Shown here: in pieces, positions 1 through 10,159 of the stretch
Position numbering within the stretch: position 1 is the first letter of the stretch
Layout of the letters: every line of letters begins with the position of its first letter
Source of the DNA: Takakia lepidozioides
Lineage: Eukaryota; Streptophyta; Takakiopsida; Takakiales; Takakiaceae
Direction: 5' to 3'
DNA length: 64,000 nucleotides
NCBI GenBank assembly: GCA_030704615.1
Contig: CM060731.1
Span: forward strand, 68,490,756-68,554,755
Made by a program: the position numbers and the translations under genes
The notes under the pieces: model-generated
Told to the model about the DNA's origin: nothing
The model's input: the letters and a program-made list of their open reading frames with translations, nothing else
Databases searched by the model: none

Positions 1-737
1 ACACTTCGTTTGTGGGGACAACACTCCAGTGTCTTATATGAAATAGTAAGCAAAACCAGTTGTCAGTAGCAGGGGTTTTAGGATTATTTGATCCGGAAGA
101 TTTTGTCCACCTCCACCGCAAACATGATCCCTCCATAAGATGCTCTATCCTTTTAAGGATGACGAGTACTTATGGTGCTTGAGGGAGTGGTGGATAGCTG
201 ATTAATCCAGCCATGTGACTTGGATTGGACTGCGCCAGTGCTTATGTGATTATGGAGATAAAAACATCAAGCATTTTTCTATGAGGGGGGGAGAGCCTGT
301 GTCTGGGCGGCAGAGCTTGTGATATTCCTCTTTCTGAACTCCAAAAGCTGGACCAAGAGGTAGGCTTCTGAACAGTTTGTTGTTATGGTGGGGGGACTTG
401 GTGGAGGCTGTCCAGTTCCAGTCTGATCATATTGCATGAAAATACATGCCAAGTCAACCAGTTGTGGGATTTTCCTACAGCAAGAGTGATGGAACTTCGA
501 TCCATCCAATCCCATGCTGTTAAAATCATGTGTTAAAGGTCAAAGAGAGTAACCCAATCCATGGATGAAGTCAATTGGCGAAGGAACTGTATCAATATGG
601 GTCTTTGACATTTAATCGGCATCCAACCTTATCCTTCATCAAGCAGTGTTCAAACCACAACCATCCACAAGGAATTTCAAAATTATGAGACATCATTGGT
701 CCAGTGAAGATAGGTGTGGCCCCATTACCTAGCTGCA
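1..737. other. No recognisable gene
   Basis: Short reading frames occur on both strands, but none resembles a known protein or shows exon-like splice signals. The stretch ends where similarity to the 3' end of LINE-A begins, so it may be older retrotransposon debris. Nothing further can be supported. Confidence 0.5.
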
Positions 738-1075
738 GCTCTATCCCCCTCCCTGCTAAGGGCATTGGGGATTGGGCATTGGAGGTTCAGGGTGGACTCC
801 CCGTCTGTGGATAGAGATTGGTAGGTGGGACAACCTGCAATGCAAGGACCGACTATGCCCAGTTTGTGCTGGGAACAACAATGAATCAAAGGATGTTTTT
901 TGCTGCCCTTTCTACTATGAGATCCATGGGCAATTCAAGTGGGGCTATTCGGCGATACCCAATCTCTCACAGATGTCTTCCATGACAAGGATCAGTAAGT
1001 GCTTGGCATCATACTTGCATGAGGTATGCTGACTCTTAGCCAATCCCTTGAACAATAGTTGCAACCATATTTTGG
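738..1075 (+). mobile_element. LINE-A 3'-end remnant (zinc-binding tail)
   Basis: The translation of 772-1032 aligns with the last about 90 residues of the larger LINE-A ORF2 at 4205-6079. It shares a Cys-x2-Cys pair (LCPVC), a FYYEI block and a SYLHE block near the end. The upstream nucleotides around 745-800 also match the LINE copy around 5780-5830. Frameshifts and a premature stop near 1030 show that it is dead. It is a 5'-truncated relic, the usual product of target-primed reverse transcription. Confidence 0.75.
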
Positions 1076-1509
1076 TCTCAGTTTCCCAAGGCACCTTGCG
1101 ACAACATTGAAAAGGTGTCTGTTCTTTAACATGCAAGTGAAAAGACTCTTAGGGCAAGTTCTAATCTTCTGCCTTCTCCTTCCACCATCGATTGGTTGAA
1201 AACTCCTAAAATAAGACTCCACCACCCATATGAAAGATAAGAGATATTGCATGACTTACACCATGTCTGAGGGCTAGCAACACTGGCTCAGCCTCGATGC
1301 TGATGCCCGGAACAAACTGGAGAATTTGGAGTCGAAGTTGTCAAGCAAATCCCTGGGTGGGCCTTCTTCAACCTGTGCGATTCATTGCACCACAAGAATT
1401 TGGGCTCATTGGCTCTAGACAAACGGTCAGTGTCTTGATTCACATATATGTGGTCGTTAGAAAGTGGAACTGCACGTGTACGTCCAACAAGTTGAATCGT
1501 CATTTCTTT
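1076..1509. other. No recognisable gene between the LINE-A remnant and LINE-A
   Basis: No protein similarity is visible. A pyrimidine-rich stretch (CTCTCT runs near 1510-1535) begins the presumed leader of the large LINE-A copy. The exact 5' end of that element could not be fixed because no target-site duplication is evident. Confidence 0.4.
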
Positions 1510-1602
1510 CCCTCTCTCTCTCTCGTTTCTCTCTCGCGCGCGGCAGCACTTAGGCGCTCGCGCGCACGGGCGTTGGCGCGCTAGCGCCATCTCCACCACA
1601 CC

Positions 1603-2395
1603 ATGACGTCCAAACGCCAAAGGACGGCTGCCGACGAGGTAGACTACCCATCTCCCTCACGTCGACCTGATTTCCCTATGCTTCTTCTTCCTTCCTCTTC
1701 TCTCATCAAGCCTTTCCTTTGCGTCAGTACTCCACAAGGAGTGTTGATGTTCAAACGCTTCGGGACCAAATCTCCATCTTACAAACGAAATGCATCTCGG
1801 AGGAGACTCTGCACCAAGTGCTCGCTGCCCGTGACAATGACTCGGAGGAGCGGTTGGCTTCCCTAGACAAAGACTGGGAGACGCGGATGGCTTCCCTTAA
1901 CAAAAATTGGGAAAAGCGCATGGATTCCTTGGACAAAGATTGGCAGAAGCGCATGACAGACAGATACACAGACTTGGAGAACAATATGCGAGTTCAGGAT
2001 AGCGTTTTGCGGGCCTCTCTTCAGGAGTGCACTAGCAAACTTCAAGGTCTGGCAAACCATCTCAATGACAAATCCACACATACGCGTCTTTCAAAACTTG
2101 AAGGCGAAGTGAAGACCTTCACAGAGAAGAGCCTCCCAGATCCCCTCACAGCAAGCATCCACCTGCAGGTGGAATCCCTTAGCAAAGAGCTGGAAACACA
2201 CAGAACTGCGACGTCTACAATGGCTCGGGAGCTCCAAGCTCACAAGGCAGAGGCCTCATCCTGGGCTAATATAGTTAAGGGGAGCACATCCAACAACAGT
2301 CCTCACTCTCTGGAGGAGACAGTCTCGGCTACCTTGCGAGAGGAACAGCAACGGGCTTTCAAAGCCCTTAATATCAGGGTCACTGGGAAGCTAGG
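1603..2395 (+). pseudogene. LINE-A ORF1, N-terminal part (coiled coil)
   Basis: The likely start is the ATG at 1603 (MTSKRQRTA...). A frameshift near 1700 moves the frame to that of 1719-2450. The product is highly charged and heptad-like, with repeats of the form DKDWExRMxSL around 1870-1970, as expected for the trimerising coiled coil of L1-type ORF1 proteins. It ends at a segment resembling the start of the RNA-recognition fold (ALNIRVTG, about 2365-2390). After that point the sequence is the reverse strand of a later part of the element. The missing C-terminal part of this same protein lies inverted at 3892-4215. Confidence 0.7.
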
Positions 2396-4204
2396 GGGCC
2401 TTGTTAAGGGGGACCCCGGTCCACCGCTCTGCCATTTTGCAGCTTCTTGATCAATTGCCTTACTGACATTGGCTGTAGTAAAGAGAGAGAAGTGAAGGGG
2501 TTTAGAGGTTATAGGAGAAGGAGTTTGGGTTGGGGAATGGTACAAAGACTGTGCATACTCATGCCAGACATGAATGTCAGTGATTGGGGGGGATCTCTAT
2601 GAGGTTTAAGGAGGGACCAAAAAGATCGAGGAGAAAATCTGATTTTAGCAAGGAAAGAAGATTGCAACTTGATAGTGTAGGCTTGCTTTTTGGATCTAAT
2701 GAGGGACTTATAGAGCTTAAGAGCAAGATTAGTGGACTCTGGAGAAGAATTGGTATCAAGTAGTAAAGATTTGATGCGACGTCTAGCAGTCTTGCATTCC
2801 TCATCATAAAATGGTGCGTAACGACGGGTGGAGAAGGGTGAGGAGGTAGATGGAAGGGTGATGGGAAAGGATCGCAAGGCTGAGTCCCAAAGGGCTTGAG
2901 TAAGATGTGTAGTCTTGTCGTTAGAAGATGATAGATGTAGAATGGAAGAGAGGGTTCACGCTAGGTATGTTTCATACTCGGCGTCGTGTAAGTGAGAGAA
3001 ATGGGTATTAAAGTGGATACGTGGGTGTAAGGTAAGAGACGCAGAGGGGATCCTCATGGGGAGGGAGATGGAAGGAAATGCAAAGGAAAGGCAAGAGTGA
3101 TCAGAATCCGGGTACCTCGTGATGTAAAAGGAGCTTATTCTATCAGGCTTGTTGGGGCTCCCCAAGAGATAGTCAACCACGCTTTGGCCCTTGTACGTGT
3201 GGCAAATGAACTGGCTGGAGGATTTGAAGTTGGTTGTTCCATTGTAAATGGACAACCCCTGAGTTTCACAAAACTTGAGTAGATGGTGACCGTAACTTAT
3301 GATTTCGCAAGAGGAATCTGCACTTTGCCTCTCCAATTCCGTATGCGAGCGTTGGATGTGTAGAGGATCTGTGTGGTCGAAGGTGGGGGCCTGTAGTGAT
3401 CCTGTACGGGCGTTGAAATCTCCAACCAAGAAAATGTCCGTTTGTGGGGTACGGAGACGGGCCATATCGTCTTCCAATGGAACATATGGTGAATCTGTTC
3501 GAATATGTAGGCCACTGTGCGGAGATGCGGCCGGAGCAAAATAACATCCCGCCAGCAGGATGTTGTAGCCTTTGATGTGACACCAAATGTACCTTGCCAG
3601 TGGGTCTTTGTATGGGAAGGAGATAAGTGGGAGAAGCCAGTCAGCAAAGTAATAAGCCACACCTCCAGATCTTTTGAGACCTGTACGTAGACGAATCACT
3701 GACTGAAAGCTATATCCGAGAATAAAAGGGGGGTCATTTCCTCCATACGCATGAGTTTCCAAAAGAAAAAGAACATCACACTTGGAAAGAATATCTAGAA
3801 GCCCTTGAGGGTGGCTCCACAACGAGCCATTACAGTTCCATGAGCCAATGTGTAGATGTGAGCGTGCATTGGTCTCATGGTGCCCCAACCCCTATTTAGA
3901 ACTAGAGGGGCGACGTTCGTGCTCCCGGACAATTACCCTCCCATCTCGGTACACGGCATAGTGCCCTTGAGCTCGAGCTTGCTTAACCTGCAAGAGTTGC
4001 GCCCGCATGGCGTTGTATTGCAAAGGGGTCAAGTCATCGTTGAGGTACATACCCTGACCTCTCAATTGAGGCCTCTGCCTGAGGACTCTATCCCGAGCAC
4101 CCTTGTCTAATGAAGAGGACTTTGTGCTCTGAAGATCCTGCACGCCAAGCCCTTTCAATGCCACTCGCGCCCCGTGGGAGAGCAAGGTTTTGCTGAATAA
4201 GGCT
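2396..4204 (-). other. Inverted internal segment of LINE-A
   Basis: About 1.8 kb lies in reverse orientation relative to the rest of the element. Reading the minus strand from 4204 to 2396 gives ORF1 C-terminus, then the ORF2 start, the endonuclease, and the linker leading into the reverse transcriptase (block FTTANVSKAIDQ, near 2450-2480). The plus strand resumes at 4205 with the next expected part of the reverse transcriptase (EASFIKHVAP). Little sequence appears to be lost at either junction. This differs from ordinary twin-priming, which inverts the 5' end rather than an internal block. Confidence 0.75.
2420..3888 (-). pseudogene. LINE-A ORF2, endonuclease and linker (inverted)
   Basis: From the ATG at 3888 the minus strand encodes about 310 residues of an exonuclease-endonuclease-phosphatase fold. 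Visible landmarks are SWNCNGS at the start, LLETHA (metal-binding Glu), FLVGDFNAR (catalytic Asp/Asn) and SDHSCLSF (SDH signature near the C-terminus). This enzyme would nick target DNA to prime reverse transcription. A second frame at 2877-2509 continues into the linker (YDEECKTARRR), and a third at about 2545-2400 reaches the start of the reverse transcriptase. The frame breaks mark it as a pseudogene. Confidence 0.8.
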
Positions 4205-4215
4205 GGTGGAAGCGT
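3892..4215 (-). pseudogene. LINE-A ORF1, C-terminal part (inverted)
   Basis: The minus-strand frame contains LTPLQYNAMRAQLLQVKQ followed by a basic end, resembling the C-terminal domain of plant LINE ORF1 proteins (typically LTPxQ...R..L....). It stops just before the ATG of ORF2 at 3888, so the ORF1/ORF2 spacing is that of an intact LINE. The upstream portion (about 4090-4215) changes frame once. It is the complement of the ORF1 fragment at 1603-2395, separated from it by the inversion. Confidence 0.6.
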
Positions 4216-6079
4216 CATTCATCAAGCATGTTGCACCTACTTTAGCCCCTTTTATAGCTAACCTCTTCAATGAGGTGGTGCAACAGGGCTTTCCAACAGA
4301 GTGGACAAAGAGCATCATCCACCCACTTTTTAAGAGCGGTGACAGGCTCGCACCGACAAACTATCGTACTATCATGGTGTCCTCATTACTTGCTAAACTG
4401 TTTGGGGCAGTAGTGGCCATGGAACTGGATGATTGGGCTGAGTACTCTCGCATTCGTGCTGAGGGACAGGCTGGTTTCCATCGAAACCAATCTACTATTG
4501 ACCACATCTTCACTCTTCAAGTTATGGTGGAAAGTGCACGCTATGACAAAAGAATGGTCTATGTTTGCTTCGTGGACTTTCACAAAGCCTTTGATTCAGT
4601 TCCTCGGGACCTTCTCTTCCAATGACTCCATAGAGTGGAAGTCCCTCCAGACATCCTTTGTGCCATCTCTTCTATGTATGAGATTGTCACTGGCATGGTC
4701 AACGTCGCTGGTGAATTCTCAGCCGAGATCCACAGCAACATTGGAGTCAAACACCTACCCTGTTTGGGATCTACATTGACGCCTTGGAGAATTACATATC
4801 AAAAAACCATGGGGTTGGGGTCCCATTGGATGGGGGACCAACCCAATCAGATCTCCTCTATGCTGATGATGTTGCCCTTTTGGCACAATCCCCAGTCTTT
4901 CTGCAACGCCATCTCAAAATTTTGGAACAGTTCTGCAAAGACTATGGGATGCAGGGCAATCTTAGCAAGACCAAGATGATGGTCTTCAATGGCCAGGCTG
5001 ATCGTAGATTCATTTTCAACCAACAGGAAATTGAGATTGTGAAATCATACCGGTACCTAGGTCTGGTTATCCACTCCCCCAAGTTTCACTTTGCAGCCAC
5101 TGCCTTGGACAGGTTGACTAAAGGTAAGGCGGCCTCCGTCCGCCTTCAGGCCAAATGCAAGCAAATACATCTGCGGCATCCCCCGACCAAAAAGTGGCTG
5201 TTTGACACCGTCGTCAGCCCTGCTACCATCTATGGTTGTGAGTTCTGGGCACCTGGTGTCCCTGTCTCCTGGTGGGAAAAGAATTTGGAACCATTACAGT
5301 CATCTTTTCTCCAAGCAATGCTTGGCGCCAGGAGCACAACTCCATCTCAGATCCTAGGTGCAGAGTTCGCATGTGTACCATTGCAATCCGAGGCCCTCTT
5401 CAGGCTTACAATCTTTCTCCATAGATTGCAGGCCCTTCCACCCAAAGGGCTAGTGGCAAGGGCCCTCACAACATCTATGAGGCTCAAAGCTGCAGGTTTC
5501 AGGAACTCCTGGTATGCTCGAGTGGACAGTTTATTTCAACGTAACGGACTTTCTACTGCTTTCCTATTACCAATGAACCCAGATGAGGTGGACATCACAT
5601 CCAGACATGACCGCAACAGACTCATTCGGAGAGAGCTTATGGAATTACATGTCAAGAGAACTTGGATGCTACCCAATCTCACGACAAAGCTCCACTTCTA
5701 TCGAGAGACATTCCTGGTGCTCCGCGATGATAGAATATTGAGACCAAATTACCTTTCAGCACCCTTATCTCCTTCCCTCTTGAGGGCATTGGGGCGGTTC
5801 AGGGTGGGTTCCCACAACCTACGGATAGAGACTGGTAGATGTGAAAACCTGCAACGGGAGGACCACCTATGTCCAGCTTGCATAGGGCGCAGCAAGGAAA
5901 TTGAAACTGAAGAACACTGCTTCTTCTACTGCCCTCTATACTACGAGATCCGTGGGAGATTTCACTGTTTATTCAGTGGAACCCAAACTCTCACTGATGT
6001 CTTTCACTATGAGGATCAAAAATGCGTGGCAGCCTACTTACACGAGGCCTTCACCCTTACACAATCGCTAGAACATTAA
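4205..6079 (+). pseudogene. LINE-A ORF2, reverse transcriptase and zinc-binding tail
   Basis: Three adjoining frames together read as a LINE reverse transcriptase. Seen are the block FPTEWTKSIIHPLFKSGD, a palm motif FVDFHKAFDSVPRD, the catalytic LLYADDVALLA (near 4850), and after it NLSKTKMMVF. Breaks occur near 4622 (frameshift) and 4750, where roughly 16 bases appear to be missing between GVK and FGIYIDALEN. From 4784 the frame is open for 431 residues to a stop at 6077-6079. It ends with a Cys/His cluster (C...LCPAC...EEHCFFYCPLYYEIRG), the tail domain common in plant LINEs. No RNase H domain is apparent. Confidence 0.85.
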
Positions 6080-6190
6080 TTGTGGTTTCTGGATTTGTTC
6101 CTCTCTCATGTTTTCTTCCATTTTGTCCCATAAGCTCTACGAGCTTTCCGCGGACGTTATAAAGCACCATTTCATTTCATTTCATTTCTA
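6080..6190 (+). repeat. LINE-A 3' UTR with CATTT-repeat tail
   Basis: After the ORF2 stop come about 90 untranslated bases ending in CATTTCATTTCATTTCATTT. The segment around CATAAGCTCT...GAGCTTTCCGC recurs almost unchanged at 9845-9885 together with the same TTTCA-type tail. This defines the true 3' end of the family and a pentanucleotide tail in place of poly(A). Confidence 0.75.
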
Positions 6191-6335
6191 TTGTGGTTTT
6201 GTCGACAATGACATGTTGATTGATCAAGTGTACGATCAAGTGTTGATATCATTGAACATATGCTTACGTACGCTTACCTTTCTATCATCATGACAATTGT
6301 TGCTTGCAAATAATCAGAAGACAAATGTTTTGCAG

Positions 6336-6503
6336 ATACTTTGCTTGGATGAGTGCACAGCAAATGTGGACCCACAGACAACAGCAATGCTGAAAGAGAC
6401 AGTTTCAAAAGAATTCTTCAACATGACAGTCATCACCATTGCCCACAGAGTATCCACCATTATCGATCGCCAACGTGTACTGATCATGGAGAATGGAAAA
6501 TTG
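6336..6503 (+). pseudogene. Isolated ABCC (MRP-type) transporter exon
   Basis: This 168-bp exon is flanked by a good acceptor (TTTTGCAG before 6336) and a donor GT at 6504. It encodes the end of the second nucleotide-binding domain of a plant ABCC transporter: Walker B ILCLDE, the D-loop region (CTANVDPQT) and the H-loop histidine in TIAHRVSTI, then RVLIMENGKL. The Walker A, signature motif and all membrane segments are absent from the window. It is therefore a displaced or captured exon, or the last trace of a gene broken by LINE insertion. The frame is intact and the splice sites are plausible, so it is either recent or part of a transcript that starts elsewhere. Confidence 0.7.
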
Positions 6504-6935
6504 GTACTTCATTCACTCTCCTTCCATTGTTGCTCAACCCATGTGGCCAATCTCAAACCAATCATTTCTTTCTTGTTTTGTTAGGCCCTACCGAGAGAAA
6601 TTTCTGTAGAGAAATATATTCTGTAGAGAAATTTATGAGTGGCTACAGAAGATTTCACAAGCTACTATATTGGGCTGGTCATGTCTCTCCCTGGGCTTGG
6701 CGAGATTAAATTATTTAATAGAAATATGCTGCTCTCATCTTTGGATTCAGCACGCCAAATCCATTTAGTGTGAAGTAAAGACCCCCACAATATCCATCCA
6801 TGAGACTACGAGCAGCCCTAGAACCATAGGGGTGAATTACACACTCGAATTGAACAACAACATCCATGCTTTTGCAGTGTCCTGTTGCAAAAAACGCACA
6901 AAATTTGAACATGAATATTCATTGACTTTTCCCTC
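6504..6935. other. No recognisable gene
   Basis: Short frames on both strands match nothing I recognise. The sequence lies between the ABCC exon and a LINE fragment and may include degraded retrotransposon sequence. Confidence 0.4.
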
Positions 6936-6939
6936 TTCT

Positions 6940-7215
6940 AAAGAGAATGGGGCCCATTCTAGTTAGGCTCAAGAAGGAGCTAGCGTTCTGGGGCTCTGTT
7001 CCTCTCCATCATCGGAAGAGCTCTGGCTGCCAACCAGGTTCTGCTGGCTGGGATCTGGTATTTTGCCTCTACTTGGAGTCCAGGCTCGAAGTTCATGAAG
7101 GAGGTGAAAAGATGTATCAGAAACTTTATCTGGAGAGCCCATTCAGACCTTCGAAACAAACGCCCACAAGTTTCGTGGTATCAGATATGCCTCCCTAAAG
7201 AGGCAGGCAGACTGA
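6940..7215 (+). mobile_element. LINE fragment (post-reverse-transcriptase region)
   Basis: With one frameshift near 7030, the plus strand reads like the region after the reverse transcriptase in plant LINEs: KKELAFWGSVPL, then NQVLLAGIWYFASTWSP, RCIRNFIWRAHSD and VSWYQICLPKEAG. The W..I..PK..GG pattern is typical of this region. It is not the same family as LINE-A at this level of similarity. It is truncated at both ends and joins a PPR gene fragment at about 7215. Confidence 0.7.
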
Positions 7216-7780
7216 CAAAGGCTCTAGGTCTGGAAGCTGGAATCAGGTGCACACTCACATTATCCAAAGTGGATTCATGCCAAATGTTTTTTCTACTCAA
7301 CACCCTTGTCAACATGTATGTTAAGTGCGGGAGCATCATGGATGCTCGCCAAGATTTCTACAGAATGCCTTAGCGATCTTTGATCATGTGGAATATAATG
7401 TTGGCAGGATTTACCAAACATGGGTGTGGTAGGAATGCTTTGGCGACCTATGAGCAAATGTTGCGCAAAAGGGTGAAGCCCAACCACATCACACCTCCGC
7501 ATGTTTGCAATGCGTGTGCAAGCCTAGGACCTCTGGAAAAGGGCAAAGAGGTCCATGGTGACATCGTCAAAGCTGGAATTGTACCAGATGTCATCCTGAA
7601 TACTCCCCTGGTGGACGTCTATGCCAAATGTGGGTGCATTAAGGATGCGAAGGGAGTTTTCAACACTATGGCTGAACCAAATGTGGTGTCATGGAACGCG
7701 ATGCTTGCAGGGTATGCACAGTAGGGACATGGTATGGAGGCTTTGGAGACCTATGATCAAATGATAGGGGAAAGGGGGGT
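7216..7780 (+). pseudogene. Pentatricopeptide repeat (PPR) pseudogene fragment
   Basis: Roughly five PLS-type PPR motifs are recognisable: HIIQSGFMPNVF, NTLVNMYVKCGSIMDA, IMWNIMLAGFTKHG, EVHGDIVKAGIVPDV, LVDVYAKCGCIKDAKGVFN and VVSWNAMLAGYAQ. Such proteins bind organellar RNA, mainly in editing or splicing. In-frame stops after RMP (about 7371) and after GYAQ (about 7722), plus a frameshift near 7290, disable it. There is no start codon region and no E/DYW tail. At about 7770 the frame runs into the OSB-derived array, and the same junction recurs at about 23290. Confidence 0.8.
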
Positions 7781-7789
7781 ACCTTCTTC

Positions 7790-9702
7790 AATAGCACAAC
7801 GGCTACAAGTGGGTAGATGGTCAACTGGAAACAGCAATGGCAGCAGCACAATTGATAGAACAAGGCCACTGCTAATGAAGGTACCTTCTTCAACATATTT
7901 CACCCTGTTTTTCCCCTGCTATCAGAGTCGTCCCTAAATTTTCATGTTGAATTCTACAAGTTAGCTCGTTGGTGGATCTATGGTGGTGTTGGAGTGATTT
8001 TGACATTTTACTGCCAATGTGGTCGACAGGAAAGTATCGAAAAACAGATAATAGAGATATGGAGAAGCTCTGGAATGAATACGGTTCCGACCCCAGCCAA
8101 TGGTGGAACAATCCAGGAAAAAAGGTGAATGCCTGTTGGAAGCAGACGCAAGTCAGCATAGGAACTAGTGTGATAAGTAGGGTTGGGGTGTTTGCTGGAA
8201 CAATTCTAGAGTGTTATTGTCAGCTGCTAGCATCAAGGCAAGGATGTATGCATGATTTGTGTAGAGGCATGGATAGCTGAAGGAGCAGGGAGTAGTGTGG
8301 GTCCAGATTCATCCAAGAGGGCCGGATTTCAAGCTCCAGATTGCCTACAATTCCCTGTGGAAGCAGCACACACCTCGCACACACAAGAGGTCCTCTTGGG
8401 TGCATGGTCAGTGAAATCCTCCATGGGTCATGACACAAGGTCGAGGACAATGTGGTGAGGGCACCTTCTTCTTCGACCTATTTCAGCCTATTTTTCCCTC
8501 TCATCAGACCCAGCCCTGAATTTACATATTGAATGCTGTAAGTTAGCTCGTTGGGTGGATGTGGGGTGGTTTGGGGTGACTTTGACAAGTTACTGCTGAT
8601 GTGGCAGCAGGAAAGTACCCAAAAATAGATAACAAGATGAAGAGAAGCTTTGGGATGAACACTTTCCGATCCCAGTCAGTGGGGGGACAATGGAGACAAA
8701 AAGGTGAGTGCTTGTTCGACTACAGAGAGAAGCAGTTGCAATTCAGAATTGGAACTATTGTTAAGTCCTAGGTTGGGGTATTTTCTGGAAGAACTTCATG
8801 CCGTCACTGTCAGCTGCTAGCAGCAAGGCTGAGGGATGTATTCATGATCTGTACACAAGCAGGGATAGCTGAGGGACCGGGGATAGAGGTCCAGATTCAT
8901 GTTCAGGTTCAGGCTGAGGGATCAATAGCTAAAAGAAATCAGCTGGAGTAGATGGTCAATTGTTGCAAGTGGAAACAGTAGCGGCATCACAATTGATAGA
9001 ATGAGGTGCTGCTAATGAAGGCACCTTCCTCAACACATTTCAGCCTGTTTTTCCAAATAGGGTTGGGGTGTAAGAACAAATCTAGGCTGTCATCATCAGC
9101 GCTAGCAGCAAGACAATGATATATGCATGATTTGTGCAGAAGCATAGATAGTTGAAGGAGCAGGGATAGAGTGAGGGTGCAGATTCACCCAAGAGGGCAT
9201 GCATCTTATTCAACACATTTCACCTTGTTTTTCCCTCTTATCAGAATTGGCCCTAAATTTCCATGTTGAATTCTGCAAGTTAGCTGGTTGAATGAATCTA
9301 GTTTGGAGTGACTTTGACATGATACTGCCAATGTGACAACAGGAAAATATCAAAAAACAAGTAACAGAGATGAGGAGAAGTTGTGGAATGAATACTATTC
9401 TGCCCAAGTCAATGATGGGACAACCAAGGCAAAAAGGTGAATGCCTGTTACATTTCATAGACTAGCAGACGCATTCAGCATAGGAACTAGTGTGAGAAGC
9501 TGAGTTGGATGTTTCCTAGAATAAATCTAGGCTGTCATTGTCAGCTACTAGCAGCGAGGCAAGGATGAATGCATGATTTGTGAAGAGGCATGTGTAGCTG
9601 AAGGAGCAAAGAGAGTGTGGGTCCAGATTTCAAGCACAAGATTACCTATGATTCCCTGTGGATCAATAGCTACAAGAAACCTGCATGGGTAGATGATCTA
9701 TT
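7790..9702 (+). pseudogene. Array I of OSB (organellar ssDNA-binding) PDF-motif exons
   Basis: Two exon types alternate. Type A reads KLWNEYxSDPSQWWNN-KK and ends at a GTGAATGCC donor (8028-8145, 8630-8725, 9340-9450). Type B reads PDFKHKITYDSLWINSYKK, then PAWVDGQLE and a Gln/Ala-rich end (tail at 7815-7870; 8290-8365; 8885-9010; 9600-9702). Together they form the PDF motif that ends plant OSB proteins, which bind single-stranded DNA in mitochondria and plastids. The A-B pair with its introns is repeated every 600-720 bp. The OB-fold domain and transit peptide are missing, and stops and frameshifts are frequent, so no functional gene is present. Confidence 0.7.
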
Positions 9703-9935
9703 CCGTGGGACTCAATTTGTCACTGAGCCTTGCATGATGAGGGTCACAATTGCTTGGCAGCTTACATGCATGAGGCCTTGACCCTTAGGCAATCCCCAGA
9801 GCAGTAGTAGCTTTGGGCTGCTTTTTTACTTTGGTTTTTTCATTTTGTATCATAAGCTCTTTGAGCTTTCCGCAGATGTAATGAAGTACCATTTGTTTCA
9901 TTTCATTTCATTTTCATTTTGTTTTGTTTCATGAC
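9703..9935 (+). mobile_element. LINE-A 3'-end remnant with TTTCA tail
   Basis: Immediately after the last OSB exon the sequence switches to the C-terminus of LINE-A ORF2 (LFRGTQ, then AAYMHEALTLRQSPEQ and a stop near 9807 when frames are combined). The 3' UTR and a TTTCATTTCATTTCATTTTCA-type tail follow. It is a strongly 5'-truncated LINE insertion, the third LINE-A 3' end in the window. Confidence 0.75.
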
Positions 9936-10159
9936 ATGTCTTTCATTGTTTTCGCATTTCTAATGACATGATTAGTTCTCTTGTATGGCATTACATACGT
10001 ATGTACTAGTCGGCTCATTACAAACACCAAAACTTCAAAGCATGAACCACTATGAGTGATTGTTGAAGTAATTTCGAGCACTTCATTTAAAGTAGTAAAG
10101 CAGTGGTTGCACTGACTTCCGCAGTCGCAATTGGCACTGGGCATGTAGCACTGCAAGTT
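9936..10159. other. No recognisable gene
   Basis: AT-rich spacer between the LINE-A remnant and a GC-rich, ACGT-rich stretch. No feature can be supported. Confidence 0.4.

Larger units (their letters stand above)
1510..6190 (+). mobile_element. LINE-A: L1-like non-LTR retrotransposon with an internal inversion
   Basis: All parts of a two-ORF plant LINE are present: a coiled-coil ORF1, an endonuclease, a reverse transcriptase with a YADD motif, a Cys/His tail, and a 3' end finishing in CATTT repeats instead of poly(A). Their order is abnormal. ORF1 N-terminus (+) is followed by a segment on the minus strand holding ORF1 C-terminus, endonuclease and linker, then by the reverse transcriptase on the plus strand again. 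Frameshifts and a short deletion near 4750 show that the copy cannot encode a working enzyme. The 5' boundary is approximate; the 3' boundary is supported by a second copy of the same tail at 9790-9935. Confidence 0.85.

Noticed and set aside
7790-9702. Functional OSB gene
   Set aside because: No OB-fold domain, no transit peptide, and multiple stops and frameshifts in the PDF exons.
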